From Georhizobium profundi (GTDB taxonomy: Bacteria > Pseudomonadota > Alphaproteobacteria > Rhizobiales > Rhizobiaceae), in NCBI RefSeq assembly GCF_003952725.1, contig NZ_CP032509.1:2690001-2754000 (forward strand): a stretch of DNA of 64,000 nt, written 5' to 3'. Positions 1-9,343 of the stretch are shown one piece after another. A model generated the notes under the pieces. It was not told the origin of the DNA and did not search any database. It worked only from the letters and a program-made list of their open reading frames with translations. The translations under genes and the position numbers were made by a program. Each line of letters starts with the position of its first letter. Within the stretch, counting starts at the first letter, position 1.

Positions 1-36
1 TCCGACGAGAATGACCTTGTTGACGCTTCCTGCCAT
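1..36 (-). CDS. ssb: Single-stranded DNA-binding protein, N-terminal fragment
   Basis: Only the first 12 codons lie in the window; the gene runs off the left edge. They read MAGSVNKVILVG, the typical start of alphaproteobacterial Ssb, which leads into the first strand of the OB fold. Ssb coats single-stranded DNA in replication, recombination and repair. The gene is divergent from uvrA and shares an intergenic region with a LexA box, an arrangement common in Rhizobiales. The identification rests on a short stretch, but the motif and the uvrA neighbour agree. Confidence 0.85.
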   Translation of the reverse strand, partial: MAGSVNKVILVG

Positions 37-393
37 GGTGATTGCCTTCTTGTAGTCGCCGGTTGAATGATCTCCGGCCAAACAGCCTTTAAGCCGCTGC
101 CGCGCGATCATTGTTGAAAGGCGGCATCTTATCGGAACTCGCAGGAACCTGCGCCCCATACGCCGCATTTCCACAGGGCAGTTGGGCGTTTGCAAGGCAG
201 GCTATGTTTTGTTCTTTTTTTGTTCTAAAAGCCTCTTGCTTGCTTGTCAACCGAGTCGGTCGGCGGTGGGCAAGTTGCCCTCGACATTGTCTTGCGAGAA
301 CCTACATGATTTGACGGCAACTGCGCTGTTCGACGAGGGTGGATGCGCAGCCTCGAACCTCCCCATCTTACCGACGTGTCATCTGGCGATCTC
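37..393. other. ssb-uvrA divergent intergenic region (357 bp)
   Basis: This gap lies between the start codons of ssb (minus) and uvrA (plus). It holds a perfect LexA-type direct repeat at 211-225. I see no supported gene in it, and no -35/-10 pair that I can assign with confidence. Confidence 0.6.
211..225. promoter_or_regulatory. LexA (SOS) box, GTTC-N7-GTTC
   Basis: The bases are GTTC, seven T residues, then GTTC, an exact match to the direct-repeat LexA operator of alphaproteobacteria. It sits between ssb and uvrA, two classic SOS genes, 169 bp before the proposed uvrA start. It could control either or both. That LexA binds here is inferred. Confidence 0.8.
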
Positions 394-3315
394 ATGAGCG
401 AACTCAAGACCATTTCCATTCGCGGTGCACGTGAGCACAATCTCAAGGGGATCGATCTCGATCTGCCGCGCAACAGCCTGATCGTCATGACCGGGCTTTC
501 CGGATCGGGCAAATCATCGCTCGCCTTCGATACGATTTATGCGGAGGGCCAGAGGCGCTATGTCGAAAGCCTCTCGGCCTATGCGCGCCAGTTCCTGGAA
601 ATGATGCAGAAGCCGGATGTCGACCAGATCGACGGCCTAAGCCCGGCGATCTCCATCGAGCAGAAGACCACGTCGAAGAACCCGCGCTCGACGGTCGGTA
701 CCGTCACCGAAATCTACGATTATATGCGGCTTCTGTTTGCCCGCGTCGGCGTGCCCTATTCGCCGGCCACGGGCTTGCCGATCGAGAGCCAGACGGTCAG
801 CCAGATGGTCGACCGGGTTATGGCGCTCGAGGAAGGGACGCGGCTTTACGTGCTTGCGCCGATCGTGCGCGGACGCAAGGGCGAGTACCGCAAGGAACTT
901 GCTGAGTTGCTGAAGAAGGGATTTCAGCGCGTCAAGATCGACGGCGAATTCTATGAGATTGCCGAAGCGCCGACCCTCGACAAGAAATACAAGCACGACA
1001 TTGATATCGTGGTGGACCGCATCGTCGTTCGTGATGACATCGGCGCGCGGCTTGCCGACAGCCTTGAGACTTGCCTTCGACTGGCAGACGGCCTGGCGGT
1101 TGCCGAGTTTGCTGACAAGCCATTGCCGGCGGGCGAAACGGCGGAAGGCGGCGGCGCGAACAAGTCCAAGAACGAGACCCATGAGCGAATCCTCTTTTCG
1201 GAGAAGTTCGCCTGCCCCGTCTCGGGTTTCACGATTTCGGAGGTCGAGCCGCGGCTCTTTTCGTTCAACAACCCATCAGGCGCATGCCCCACCTGCGACG
1301 GCCTGGGCACCCAGCAGAAGATCGATCCAGCACTAATCGTTCCGGAGACGGCGCGCACGCTGCGTGACGGCGCCATTGCGCCATGGGCGAAATCCTCGTC
1401 GCCCTATTATCGCCAGACGCTCGAGGCGCTCGGCAAGCATTTCGGCTTCAAGATTTCGGATAAATGGACCGACCTGTCGGCAGATGCGCAGAACGCAATC
1501 CTGCACGGTACGGAGGACAAGATCGTCTTCAACTATGACGACGGCCTGCGCTCCTACAAAACGGCGAAGACCTTCGAAGGCATCGTGCCGAATCTGGAGA
1601 GGCGCTGGAAAGAAACCGACAGCGCCTGGGCCCGCGAGGAGATCGAGCGCTACATGTCGGCGGCCCCCTGCCCGGCTTGCAACGGCTATCGCCTGAAGCC
1701 CGAGGCGCTCGCCGTCAAAATCGATGGACGCCACATCGGCGAAGTCTCGCAGATGTCGATCCGGCAGGGGGGTACCTGGTTCCAGGATCTGCCGACCGCG
1801 ATGAACGACAAGCAGAACGAGATCGCCGTTCGCATCCTGAAGGAAATCCGCGACCGGTTGAACTTCCTGAACGATGTCGGGCTCGACTACCTGACGCTGT
1901 CGCGCAACTCGGGCAGCTTGTCCGGTGGCGAAAGCCAGCGCATTCGCCTTGCCTCACAGATCGGTTCGGGCCTGACAGGCGTGCTCTACGTCCTCGACGA
2001 GCCCTCGATTGGCCTACACCAGCGCGACAACGCCCGGCTTCTGGACACGCTGAAGCACCTGCGCGACATCGGCAACACGGTGATCGTCGTCGAGCACGAC
2101 GAGGATGCGATCCTGACGGCGGATCACGTCGTGGATATCGGACCGGCGGCGGGGATCCATGGCGGCGAAGTCATCGCCGAGGGAACGCCAGCCGACATCA
2201 TGGCCAATCCGAAGTCGCTGACGGGGAAATATCTGTCGGGTGCCCTCTCCGTCGCGGTGCCGGCGCAGCGCCGCAAGCCGGTGAAGCGGAAGGAACTGAA
2301 AGTCGTGGGAGCCCGCGGCAACAATTTGAAGAACGTGACAGCGTCGATTCCGCTCGGTTTGTTTACGGCGGTCACCGGCGTCTCGGGCGGCGGGAAATCC
2401 ACCTTCCTCATCGAAACGCTCTACAAGGCGGCGTCACGCCGCATCATGGGCGCTCGCGAAAATCCTGCCGATCACGATCGGATCGACGGGCTGGAATTCA
2501 TCGACAAGGTCATCGATATCGACCAGTCGCCGATTGGCCGGACACCGCGCTCGAACCCCGCCACCTATACCGGCGCCTTCACCCCCATCCGCGACTGGTT
2601 CGCGGGCTTGCCGGAGTCCAAGGCGCGCGGTTATCAGCCCGGGCGGTTCTCCTTCAACGTGAAGGGTGGCCGCTGCGAAGCCTGCCAGGGCGACGGCGTC
2701 ATCAAGATCGAGATGCATTTCCTGCCGGATGTCTACGTCACCTGCGACGTCTGTCACGGCAAGCGCTACAATCGCGAAACGCTGGACGTCACCTTCAAGG
2801 GCAAGTCGATCGCCGACGTGCTCGACACGACCGTCGAGGAAGGCGTCGAATTCTTCGCAGCCGTGCCAGCGGTGCGCGACAAACTGATCACGCTCAACCG
2901 CGTCGGTCTCGGTTACGTCAAGATTGGTCAGCAGGCGACGACGCTTTCGGGTGGCGAGGCGCAGCGCGTCAAACTGGCCAAGGAACTCGCCAAGCGTTCG
3001 ACCGGACGCACGCTTTACATTCTCGACGAGCCGACGACCGGCTTGCATTTCCACGACGTCGCGAAACTGCTCGAGGTGCTGCACGAACTGGTCGATCAGG
3101 GCAATTCGGTCGTGGTGATCGAGCACAATCTCGAGGTCATCAAGACAGCCGACTGGCTGATCGATGTTGGCCCGGAGGGCGGCGATGGCGGTGGCGAGAT
3201 CGTCGCAAGCGGAACGCCGGAGGATGTGGTCAAGGTCGAGCGGTCGCACACGGGGCGGTTCCTGAAGGAACTTCTGGAGCGACGCCCACAGGCAAAATCT
3301 CAAGCGGCGGAGTAG
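394..3315 (+). CDS. uvrA: Excinuclease ABC subunit A
   Basis: UvrA is the damage-sensing ATPase of nucleotide excision repair and loads UvrB onto lesions. The 973-residue product has two ABC modules: Walker A motifs near residues 34-42 (GLSGSGKSS) and about 660 (GVSGGGKST), and signatures LSGGESQRI near 509 and LSGGEAQRV near 850. The C-terminal zinc module keeps CEAC and CDVC. The first zinc module is degenerate: it reads CPVS instead of CxxC near 274, while its partner CPTC is intact near 298. I chose the ATG that gives [18 protein letters not shown], the family N-terminus; an upstream in-frame ATG at 343 is less likely. A LexA box lies upstream. Confidence 0.97.
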   Translation: MSELKTISIRGAREHNLKGIDLDLPRNSLIVMTGLSGSGKSSLAFDTIYAEGQRRYVESLSAYARQFLEMMQKPDVDQIDGLSPAISIEQKTTSKNPRSTVGTVTEIYDYMRLLFARVGVPYSPATGLPIESQTVSQMVDRVMALEEGTRLYVLAPIVRGRKGEYRKELAELLKKGFQRVKIDGEFYEIAEAPTLDKKYKHDIDIVVDRIVVRDDIGARLADSLETCLRLADGLAVAEFADKPLPAGETAEGGGANKSKNETHERILFSEKFACPVSGFTISEVEPRLFSFNNPSGACPTCDGLGTQQKIDPALIVPETARTLRDGAIAPWAKSSSPYYRQTLEALGKHFGFKISDKWTDLSADAQNAILHGTEDKIVFNYDDGLRSYKTAKTFEGIVPNLERRWKETDSAWAREEIERYMSAAPCPACNGYRLKPEALAVKIDGRHIGEVSQMSIRQGGTWFQDLPTAMNDKQNEIAVRILKEIRDRLNFLNDVGLDYLTLSRNSGSLSGGESQRIRLASQIGSGLTGVLYVLDEPSIGLHQRDNARLLDTLKHLRDIGNTVIVVEHDEDAILTADHVVDIGPAAGIHGGEVIAEGTPADIMANPKSLTGKYLSGALSVAVPAQRRKPVKRKELKVVGARGNNLKNVTASIPLGLFTAVTGVSGGGKSTFLIETLYKAASRRIMGARENPADHDRIDGLEFIDKVIDIDQSPIGRTPRSNPATYTGAFTPIRDWFAGLPESKARGYQPGRFSFNVKGGRCEACQGDGVIKIEMHFLPDVYVTCDVCHGKRYNRETLDVTFKGKSIADVLDTTVEEGVEFFAAVPAVRDKLITLNRVGLGYVKIGQQATTLSGGEAQRVKLAKELAKRSTGRTLYILDEPTTGLHFHDVAKLLEVLHELVDQGNSVVVIEHNLEVIKTADWLIDVGPEGGDGGGEIVASGTPEDVVKVERSHTGRFLKELLERRPQAKSQAAE

Positions 3316-3357
3316 GCATTCGGCTAACGTGGCCTCATCGTATCACTGGAGGCGGAC

Positions 3358-3984
3358 ATGATCCTGATCGGTCAGTATGATTCTCCCTTCGTGCGTCGCG
3401 TCGGTATTGCGCTGACGCTCTACGATCTGCCCTTCGAGCACTGGCCGTGGTCGACGTTTGGCGATGCGGATCGGCTCATCGCCTACAATCCGCTGCTGCG
3501 TGTCCCAGCGCTCGTCACCGATGACGGGGATACCCTGCTCGACAGTCACAGCATCATCGACCATGTGGATGGCCTCGCTTCTCCCGAGGCGCGACTGTTA
3601 CCGGTGAATGAGCCTGAGCGTCGTCGCGCGATGAAGTCCGTGTCGCTCGCCACGGGCATCTCCGACAAGGCGGTCAGCCTCTTCTATGAAAATGTGCTGC
3701 ATGATCACCCCTCCGCCCAGTGGATCGAGCGCTGCAAACGGCAGATTGTGGCAGCGCTGTCTGCGCTGGAATTGGAGGGATCCCACCGCACCACGGCGTT
3801 CTGGAACGGCGAGCGGATCGGTCATGCGGATATCGCCATCGGCGCCATGCTCGACCATTTGATCGCCTCCCATCCCGATCTTGTTGATCTGGACGACTAT
3901 CCTGCACTGCAGCGCCACGGCGAGACGCTGCGGGCCATGCCGGTTTTCCAGTCGATCTACCAACCATTCATCCCACCGGCTTGA
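3358..3984 (+). CDS. Glutathione S-transferase family protein
   Basis: The 208-residue length is normal for a cytosolic GST. The N-terminal thioredoxin-like half opens with a strand and an SPFVRR stretch in the position of the GST active-site loop, followed by NPLLRVPAL (the cis-proline strand) and DSHSIIDH, the glutathione-contacting turn. The second half is helical, with the DIAIG motif typical of GST C-terminal domains. The ATG follows a CTGGAGG ribosome-binding site. It is 42 bp after uvrA and 9 bp before the DUF72 gene, so it may be co-transcribed with both. The substrate cannot be told from sequence. Confidence 0.88.
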   Translation: MILIGQYDSPFVRRVGIALTLYDLPFEHWPWSTFGDADRLIAYNPLLRVPALVTDDGDTLLDSHSIIDHVDGLASPEARLLPVNEPERRRAMKSVSLATGISDKAVSLFYENVLHDHPSAQWIERCKRQIVAALSALELEGSHRTTAFWNGERIGHADIAIGAMLDHLIASHPDLVDLDDYPALQRHGETLRAMPVFQSIYQPFIPPA

Positions 3985-3993
3985 GGAGCGCCC

Positions 3994-4806
3994 ATGGCAG
4001 ACGCTGGAACCATTCGATGCGGCATCGGCGGATGGACCTTTGCGCCTTGGGAGGGCACGTTTTACCCGGACAAGCTGCCGAAGAAGCAGCAGTTGCATTT
4101 CGCGTCACGGCAATTGCGGACGATCGAGATCAACGGCACCTACTATCGGGGGCAGACGCCCGAGACGTTTGCCAAATGGGCAGCCGATACGCCTGAGGGG
4201 TTTGTCTTCTCGGTCAAGGGCAACCGCTTTGTCACAAACAAGAAGGTGCTCGCCGAAGCCGGCGAGTCGATGCGAAAGTTCTTCGACACGGGCGTCGTCG
4301 AACTGGGCGACCGGCTTGGACCGATCGTGTGGCAGTTTGCGCCGACCAAGAAGTTCGAGCCCGACGATTTCGAGGCCTTTCTGCAGTTGCTGCCGAAGAA
4401 GGATGGCAGCATGGCATTTCGGCATGTGCTGGAGGTGCGTCATGCAAGTTTCATCGATCCAGCGTTCGTCGCGCTCGCACGCAAGCACGCGGTCGCCATC
4501 TGCTACGCACACCATCACGACTATCCCGAAATCGCCGACGTGACGGCTGACTTCATCTATGCCCGCCTGCAACGCGGCAGCGACGACGTCGAGACCGCCT
4601 ACCCTGGCGATGAGCTGGATGCCTGGGCGAAGCGGGCGGCGATCTGGTCGAAAGGTGGCCAGCCATCAGACCTGCCGCTGGCGGATCCAAGCGCTGCGCC
4701 AGAAAAGCAGGCCCGCGATGTCTTTCTCTACATCATTCATGAGGGGAAAATTCGGGCACCTCAGGGTGCGATGGCGCTTGCTGAGCGAACTGGGGCCGCC
4801 CAGTAG
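3994..4806 (+). CDS. DUF72 (YecE-like) family protein
   Basis: The 270-residue product starts with IRCGIGGWTFAPWEGTFYP, the characteristic opening of the DUF72/YecE family, which adopts a TIM-barrel fold. Further family features are the IEINGTYYR stretch near residue 50, FSVKGNRFVTN near 75, and the C-terminal VFLYIIHEGKIRAP. The molecular function of the family is not established. No signal peptide is visible, so it is probably cytoplasmic. The ATG follows a GAGG ribosome-binding site nine bases after the GST gene stop, which suggests translation from one transcript. Confidence 0.9.
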   Translation: MADAGTIRCGIGGWTFAPWEGTFYPDKLPKKQQLHFASRQLRTIEINGTYYRGQTPETFAKWAADTPEGFVFSVKGNRFVTNKKVLAEAGESMRKFFDTGVVELGDRLGPIVWQFAPTKKFEPDDFEAFLQLLPKKDGSMAFRHVLEVRHASFIDPAFVALARKHAVAICYAHHHDYPEIADVTADFIYARLQRGSDDVETAYPGDELDAWAKRAAIWSKGGQPSDLPLADPSAAPEKQARDVFLYIIHEGKIRAPQGAMALAERTGAAQ

Positions 4807-4960
4807 GCGCTATCGATCTAACTCTGATGAAATAATGCTCTGTCTGCCTACTATTTAGGCGACATCTGCCGCTATCACGCCAATGATTGCGTGTGAGAAT
4901 TTTCGTCGAAATGATGGGATTTTCACGAGATACCCGTCCTCGATGCGACGTTTCGTCTGA

Positions 4961-5440
<480 letters not shown>

Positions 5441-5450
5441 GTTGCCCGGC

Positions 5451-5468
5451 GCGCCGGCTTTCCGGCGC
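5451..5468 (+). other. Hairpin between glnB and glnA
   Basis: GCGCCGG, loop CTTT, CCGGCGC form a perfect 7-bp stem 10 bases after the glnB stop. There is no immediate T-run, only a T-rich stretch about ten bases later. It could act as a weak attenuator or a processing/stability element that sets the glnB to glnA ratio. That role is inferred. Confidence 0.5.
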
Positions 5469-5509
5469 TCCATCGTTTATTTTAATATCTCAAACAGGGA
5501 AATTTGCTG

Positions 5510-6916
5510 ATGAGTGCCAAGGACATCCTGAAACAGATCAAGGACAACGACGTTAAGTTCGTCGACCTGCGCTTTACCGACCCCAAGGGCAAGATGCAGC
5601 ACGTCACGATGGATGCGTCGATGGTCGACGACGACATGTTCGCCGACGGCGTGATGTTCGACGGCTCTTCGATCGCTGGCTGGAAAGCCATCAACGAGTC
5701 CGACATGGTGCTGATGCCGGACACCGAAACGGCCCACGTCGATCCGTTCTTTGCCCAGTCCACGATGGTCGTGATCTGCGACATTCTCGATCCGGTCACG
5801 GGCGAGCCCTACAACCGCGACCCGCGCGGCACGGCCAAAAAGGCTGAAGCCTACATGAAGGCATCCGGCATCGGCGATACCTGCTTCGTCGGCCCGGAAG
5901 CAGAGTTCTTCGTCTTCGACGACGTCAAGTACAAGGCCGACCCGTACAACACGGGCTTCAAGCTCGATTCGACCGAACTGCCGTCGAACGACGATTCCGA
6001 TTACGACACGGGCAACCTCGGTCACCGTCCGCGCGTCAAGGGCGGCTATTTCCCGGTTCCCCCGATCGACAGCTGCCAGGACATGCGTTCTGAAATGCTG
6101 ACGGTCATGGCCGAAATGGGCGTGAAGGTCGAGAAGCACCACCACGAAGTGGCTGCTGCCCAGCACGAGCTCGGCATCATGTTCGACACGCTGACCCGCA
6201 ACGCCGACAAGATGCAGATCTACAAGTACGTGATCCATCAGGTCGCAAACGCCTACGGCAAGACGGCTACCTTCATGCCGAAGCCGATCTATGGCGACAA
6301 CGGCTCGGGCATGCACGTGCACCAGTCGATCTGGAAAGACGGCAAGCCAACGTTTGCTGGTGATGAGTATGCCGGCCTTTCGGAAAACTGCCTCTACTAC
6401 ATCGGCGGTATCATCCGTCACGCCAAGGCACTGAACGCCTTCACCAACCCGTCGACCAACTCCTACAAGCGTCTGGTTCCGGGCTATGAAGCCCCGGTTC
6501 TGCTCGCCTACTCGGCCCGTAACCGTTCGGCATCGTGCCGCATTCCGTTCGGCTCCTCGCCGAAGTCGAAGCGCGTCGAAGTCCGCTTCCCGGATCCGAC
6601 GGCGAACCCGTACCTCGCCTTCGCAGCCATGCTGATGGCAGGCCTCGACGGCATCAAGAACAAGATCCACCCGGGCAAGGCCATGGACAAGGACCTTTAC
6701 GACCTGCCGCCGAAGGAACTGAAGAAGATCCCGACCGTCTGCGGCAGCCTGCGTGAAGCGCTCCAGAGCCTCGACCGCGACCGTAAGTTCCTGACGGCCG
6801 GCGGCGTGTTCGACGACGACCAGATCGATGCCTTCATCGACCTGAAGATGGCTGAAGTGATGCGTTTCGAAATGACGCCGCACCCAGTCGAATTCGACAT
6901 GTACTACTCGGTCTAA
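5510..6916 (+). CDS. glnA: Type I glutamine synthetase
   Basis: GlnA condenses ammonia and glutamate to glutamine with ATP; the enzyme is a cytoplasmic dodecamer. The 468-residue length fits GSI-beta. Visible motifs are [10 protein letters not shown] near residue 47, the [10 protein letters not shown] metal site near 128, the ATP/glutamate region [10 protein letters not shown] near 264, and the adenylylation segment [10 protein letters not shown] with its tyrosine near residue 397. GlnE can therefore be expected to control it. The ATG at 5510 follows AGGGA; in-frame TTG and CTG codons just upstream are unlikely starts. It follows glnB and ends at a strong terminator. Confidence 0.98.
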   Translation: MSAKDILKQIKDNDVKFVDLRFTDPKGKMQHVTMDASMVDDDMFADGVMFDGSSIAGWKAINESDMVLMPDTETAHVDPFFAQSTMVVICDILDPVTGEPYNRDPRGTAKKAEAYMKASGIGDTCFVGPEAEFFVFDDVKYKADPYNTGFKLDSTELPSNDDSDYDTGNLGHRPRVKGGYFPVPPIDSCQDMRSEMLTVMAEMGVKVEKHHHEVAAAQHELGIMFDTLTRNADKMQIYKYVIHQVANAYGKTATFMPKPIYGDNGSGMHVHQSIWKDGKPTFAGDEYAGLSENCLYYIGGIIRHAKALNAFTNPSTNSYKRLVPGYEAPVLLAYSARNRSASCRIPFGSSPKSKRVEVRFPDPTANPYLAFAAMLMAGLDGIKNKIHPGKAMDKDLYDLPPKELKKIPTVCGSLREALQSLDRDRKFLTAGGVFDDDQIDAFIDLKMAEVMRFEMTPHPVEFDMYYSV

Positions 6917-6957
6917 GCCCATTCCGTCCGGGCGATCCGGACGATCGGCGACCTTCG

Positions 6958-6986
6958 AACCCCCGCGGCATGCCGCGGGGGTTTTT
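6958..6986 (+). terminator. Rho-independent terminator of glnBA
   Basis: The 13-bp perfect palindrome AACCCCCGCGGCA/TGCCGCGGGGGTT is followed by a T-run, 42 bases after the glnA stop. The inner bases of the palindrome must open to form the loop. Confidence 0.9.
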
Positions 6987-7186
6987 CGTTGTGGGCTGAA
7001 TCCTGGGCAACTGAAAAAGTCGTTTGCGGTCTAGCGTCGCGAATGCGGATGGATATGATGGCGCCGCACGGACCAGAGGCCGATTCAACCGCAACACCGA
7101 GTGGTGGGCGCTGATCACCTGCCTCCGGTTTGCAAGGCGTAGTGCCCTGGAAACCTGTAGCGTAACGGACGGAACGGACGAGCCGA

Positions 7187-7432
7187 ATGGATCACTTCGA
7201 GCAGCTTGGCTTCGCCATCATGGTGATCTTCGGTGCGATCGTCATCTGCGGTCTGATGGCGTTCGGAATCGCTTCGCAGGATAAGCCCGCCTTCATGTAC
7301 GCCCTCGGCTCCGCCGTCGTCGTGTGGGGATCGTCCTTCGCGGTGGTGTTCGATCGTCCCCGCATCTTCGGCTCGCTTCTCTTCTGCTCGATCGTGCTGA
7401 TCGCGCTCTCGATCGTGGCGATCGTCACCTGA
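7187..7432 (+). CDS. Small integral membrane protein, unknown function
   Basis: The 81-residue product is almost entirely hydrophobic. Three segments are likely to cross the membrane, at roughly residues 8-27, 33-52 and 60-80, linked by short polar turns (SQDKPAF and FDRPRIFG). I recognise no family motif. It lies between the glnA terminator and the convergent recQ gene, so it appears to be a single-gene unit. Its codon use is G+C-rich like its neighbours. The ribosome-binding site before the ATG is weak (ACGGACGAG). The membrane location is inferred from hydrophobicity alone. Confidence 0.7.
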   Translation: MDHFEQLGFAIMVIFGAIVICGLMAFGIASQDKPAFMYALGSAVVVWGSSFAVVFDRPRIFGSLLFCSIVLIALSIVAIVT

Positions 7433-7456
7433 TCGAGCGGTCCTCTGCGGAGCGGC

Positions 7457-9244
7457 TCAGGCCTCGCGCATGACTTTCAGGAATGCTTCCCCATAGTCAC
7501 CGAGCTTTTTCGGCCCGACGCCATTGACCATGGCGAGTTCATCCATGGTGCGCGGGCGAAGCTGGGCCATGTCGATCAGTGTGGCATCCGGGAAGACCAC
7601 ATAGGCAGGTACGGACCGCTCGCGTGCGAATTCCAGCCGCAGTGCCTTGAGACGCGCAAACAATGGTTCGGCGTCCGGATCGATCGTGACGGTCTTGCGA
7701 GGAGCGGGACGGGTCGACTGAGCCTGCTCGACGATCTCGCGAAGCTCGAAGCGAGCCTTGCCAACCAGGGTCTGGTCAGCCAGCGGTGTGAGCTCCAGGG
7801 CTCCGTAACGCTGGATATTGATGGACAGATAGCGGTTCGCCACGGCCTGGCGCACGAAGGCCTGCCAGTAGGCCTTGGAACGCGTTGCGCCGCTGCCGAA
7901 GAGCGCCAAATCGTGGTGTTGGCGTTCCTCGATCTTAGCCGTGCGCCCGCCACGCAACACGTCGATGAGGTGTGACGCGCCGAAACTCTGGCCTGTGGCG
8001 GCAATGACACCGAAAAGCTTCATGGCTTCGCCGGTGCCGTCGATCACCTCCGGCGGATCGGTGCAGTTGTCGCAGTTGCCGCAAGGCTGGCCTTCCTCGT
8101 CGAAATAGGCGAGCAGCGCGACGCGACGGCAGCCGGCGGTTTCGGCATAGGCAAGCAGCGCATCGAGCCGCTTGTGCTCGCGCAGAATGTGGTCGCGGTC
8201 CTCGCCATCATTCTCGATGAACTGACGCCGCATGCGCACATCGTCCAGGCCGAAGAAGAGCTGCGTATCTGCGGGCAGACCGTCACGGCCTGCGCGGCCG
8301 ATCTCCTGGTAGTATGCCTCCATGCTGCTTGGAAGGTTCATGTGGCAGACGAAGCGGATATCCGGCTTGTCGATGCCCATGCCGAAAGCGATGGTCGCCA
8401 CCATGATGGCGGATTCGCGCATGAAGCGCCCTTGTCGCTCCCGGCGCACCTCCGGCGGATGGCCGGCGTGGTAGGCAATCGCGTTGAAACCTTTCTCCAC
8501 CAGATAGGCCGCGACATCGTCGGTCGACTGCCGGGAGAGGCAATAGACAACACCGGACTGGTCGGCCCGCTCTTCGAGAAACGCGACGAGCTGGCTCTTC
8601 CAGTCGCGCTTGGGTTCAACCGCAAGGAAAAGGTTGGGCCGATCGAACCCCTGGAGTGCGATCTCGCCGTTTCCACCGAACAGCTTCTCGGCGATGTCTC
8701 CCTGCGTGGCACTGTCCGCCGTCGCCGTGAACGCCGCGATCCGAGCCTTCGGAAAGCGTGTCTTCAGCTCCGAGAGACGCTCGTATTCCGGGCGGAAGTT
8801 CGCTCCCCATTTGGAGATGCAGTGCGCTTCATCGATGACGAACAGTCCCGGGTCGAGCCGTCCGATCGCGTCCAGCATCCGGTCGGTCATCAGCCGTTCC
8901 GGCGACAGATAGAGAAGCTTCGCACGGCCTGAGGAAACGTCGCGCCAGGCATCGACATTCACCTGGCGGTCATGGCCGGAGTGGATCGCCGCAACGGCAA
9001 CGCCGTTCGCGCGCAGCGCCGCGGTCTGATCGTCCATCAGGGCGACCAGTGGCGAGATCACGATCGTCAGACGTGGGCTCATCAGTGCCGGCACCTGAAA
9101 GCAGATCGACTTGCCCGCCCCCGTCGGCATCACGGCCAGCACGTTGCGACCGGCCATGATCCGGTCGATGACGTCGCGCTGGCCGGGCCTGAAATCTCGA
9201 TAGCCGAAGACTTCACGCAGCACGGAGTTCGGGCTGTCGTACAC
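7457..9244 (-). CDS. recQ: ATP-dependent DNA helicase RecQ
   Basis: RecQ is a 3'-5' superfamily 2 helicase acting in recombination and at stalled forks. The protein has the full architecture: Walker A MPTGAGKS and DEAH (VIDEAHCISKWG) in the first RecA lobe, QEIGRAGRDG as motif VI in the second, a zinc-binding cysteine cluster (C, then CGNCDNC) in the RQC region, and a C-terminal HRDC domain from about residue 510. I chose the GTG at 9244 because AGAGG lies seven bases upstream; another GTG at 9280 would add 12 residues. It is convergent with the small membrane protein gene. Confidence 0.95.
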   Translation of the reverse strand: MYDSPNSVLREVFGYRDFRPGQRDVIDRIMAGRNVLAVMPTGAGKSICFQVPALMSPRLTIVISPLVALMDDQTAALRANGVAVAAIHSGHDRQVNVDAWRDVSSGRAKLLYLSPERLMTDRMLDAIGRLDPGLFVIDEAHCISKWGANFRPEYERLSELKTRFPKARIAAFTATADSATQGDIAEKLFGGNGEIALQGFDRPNLFLAVEPKRDWKSQLVAFLEERADQSGVVYCLSRQSTDDVAAYLVEKGFNAIAYHAGHPPEVRRERQGRFMRESAIMVATIAFGMGIDKPDIRFVCHMNLPSSMEAYYQEIGRAGRDGLPADTQLFFGLDDVRMRRQFIENDGEDRDHILREHKRLDALLAYAETAGCRRVALLAYFDEEGQPCGNCDNCTDPPEVIDGTGEAMKLFGVIAATGQSFGASHLIDVLRGGRTAKIEERQHHDLALFGSGATRSKAYWQAFVRQAVANRYLSINIQRYGALELTPLADQTLVGKARFELREIVEQAQSTRPAPRKTVTIDPDAEPLFARLKALRLEFARERSVPAYVVFPDATLIDMAQLRPRTMDELAMVNGVGPKKLGDYGEAFLKVMREA

Positions 9245-9343
9245 TCTGGAACCTCTGGATTGATCCGGCGGGCAAATCACGCGAGCGGAGACAAACCCGC
9301 CAAGCCGGTCAAGTCAACGCAGAGGTCAGCCATCCACAAGCTT

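Noticed and set aside
343..393. Longer UvrA start at 343
   Set aside because: The extra 17 residues have no counterpart in the family, while [18 protein letters not shown] at 394 is the standard N-terminus.
1677..3380. A 567-codon plus-strand frame overlapping uvrA in another frame
   Set aside because: The product is arginine-rich and low-complexity with no domain, and the overlapping frame is clearly UvrA.
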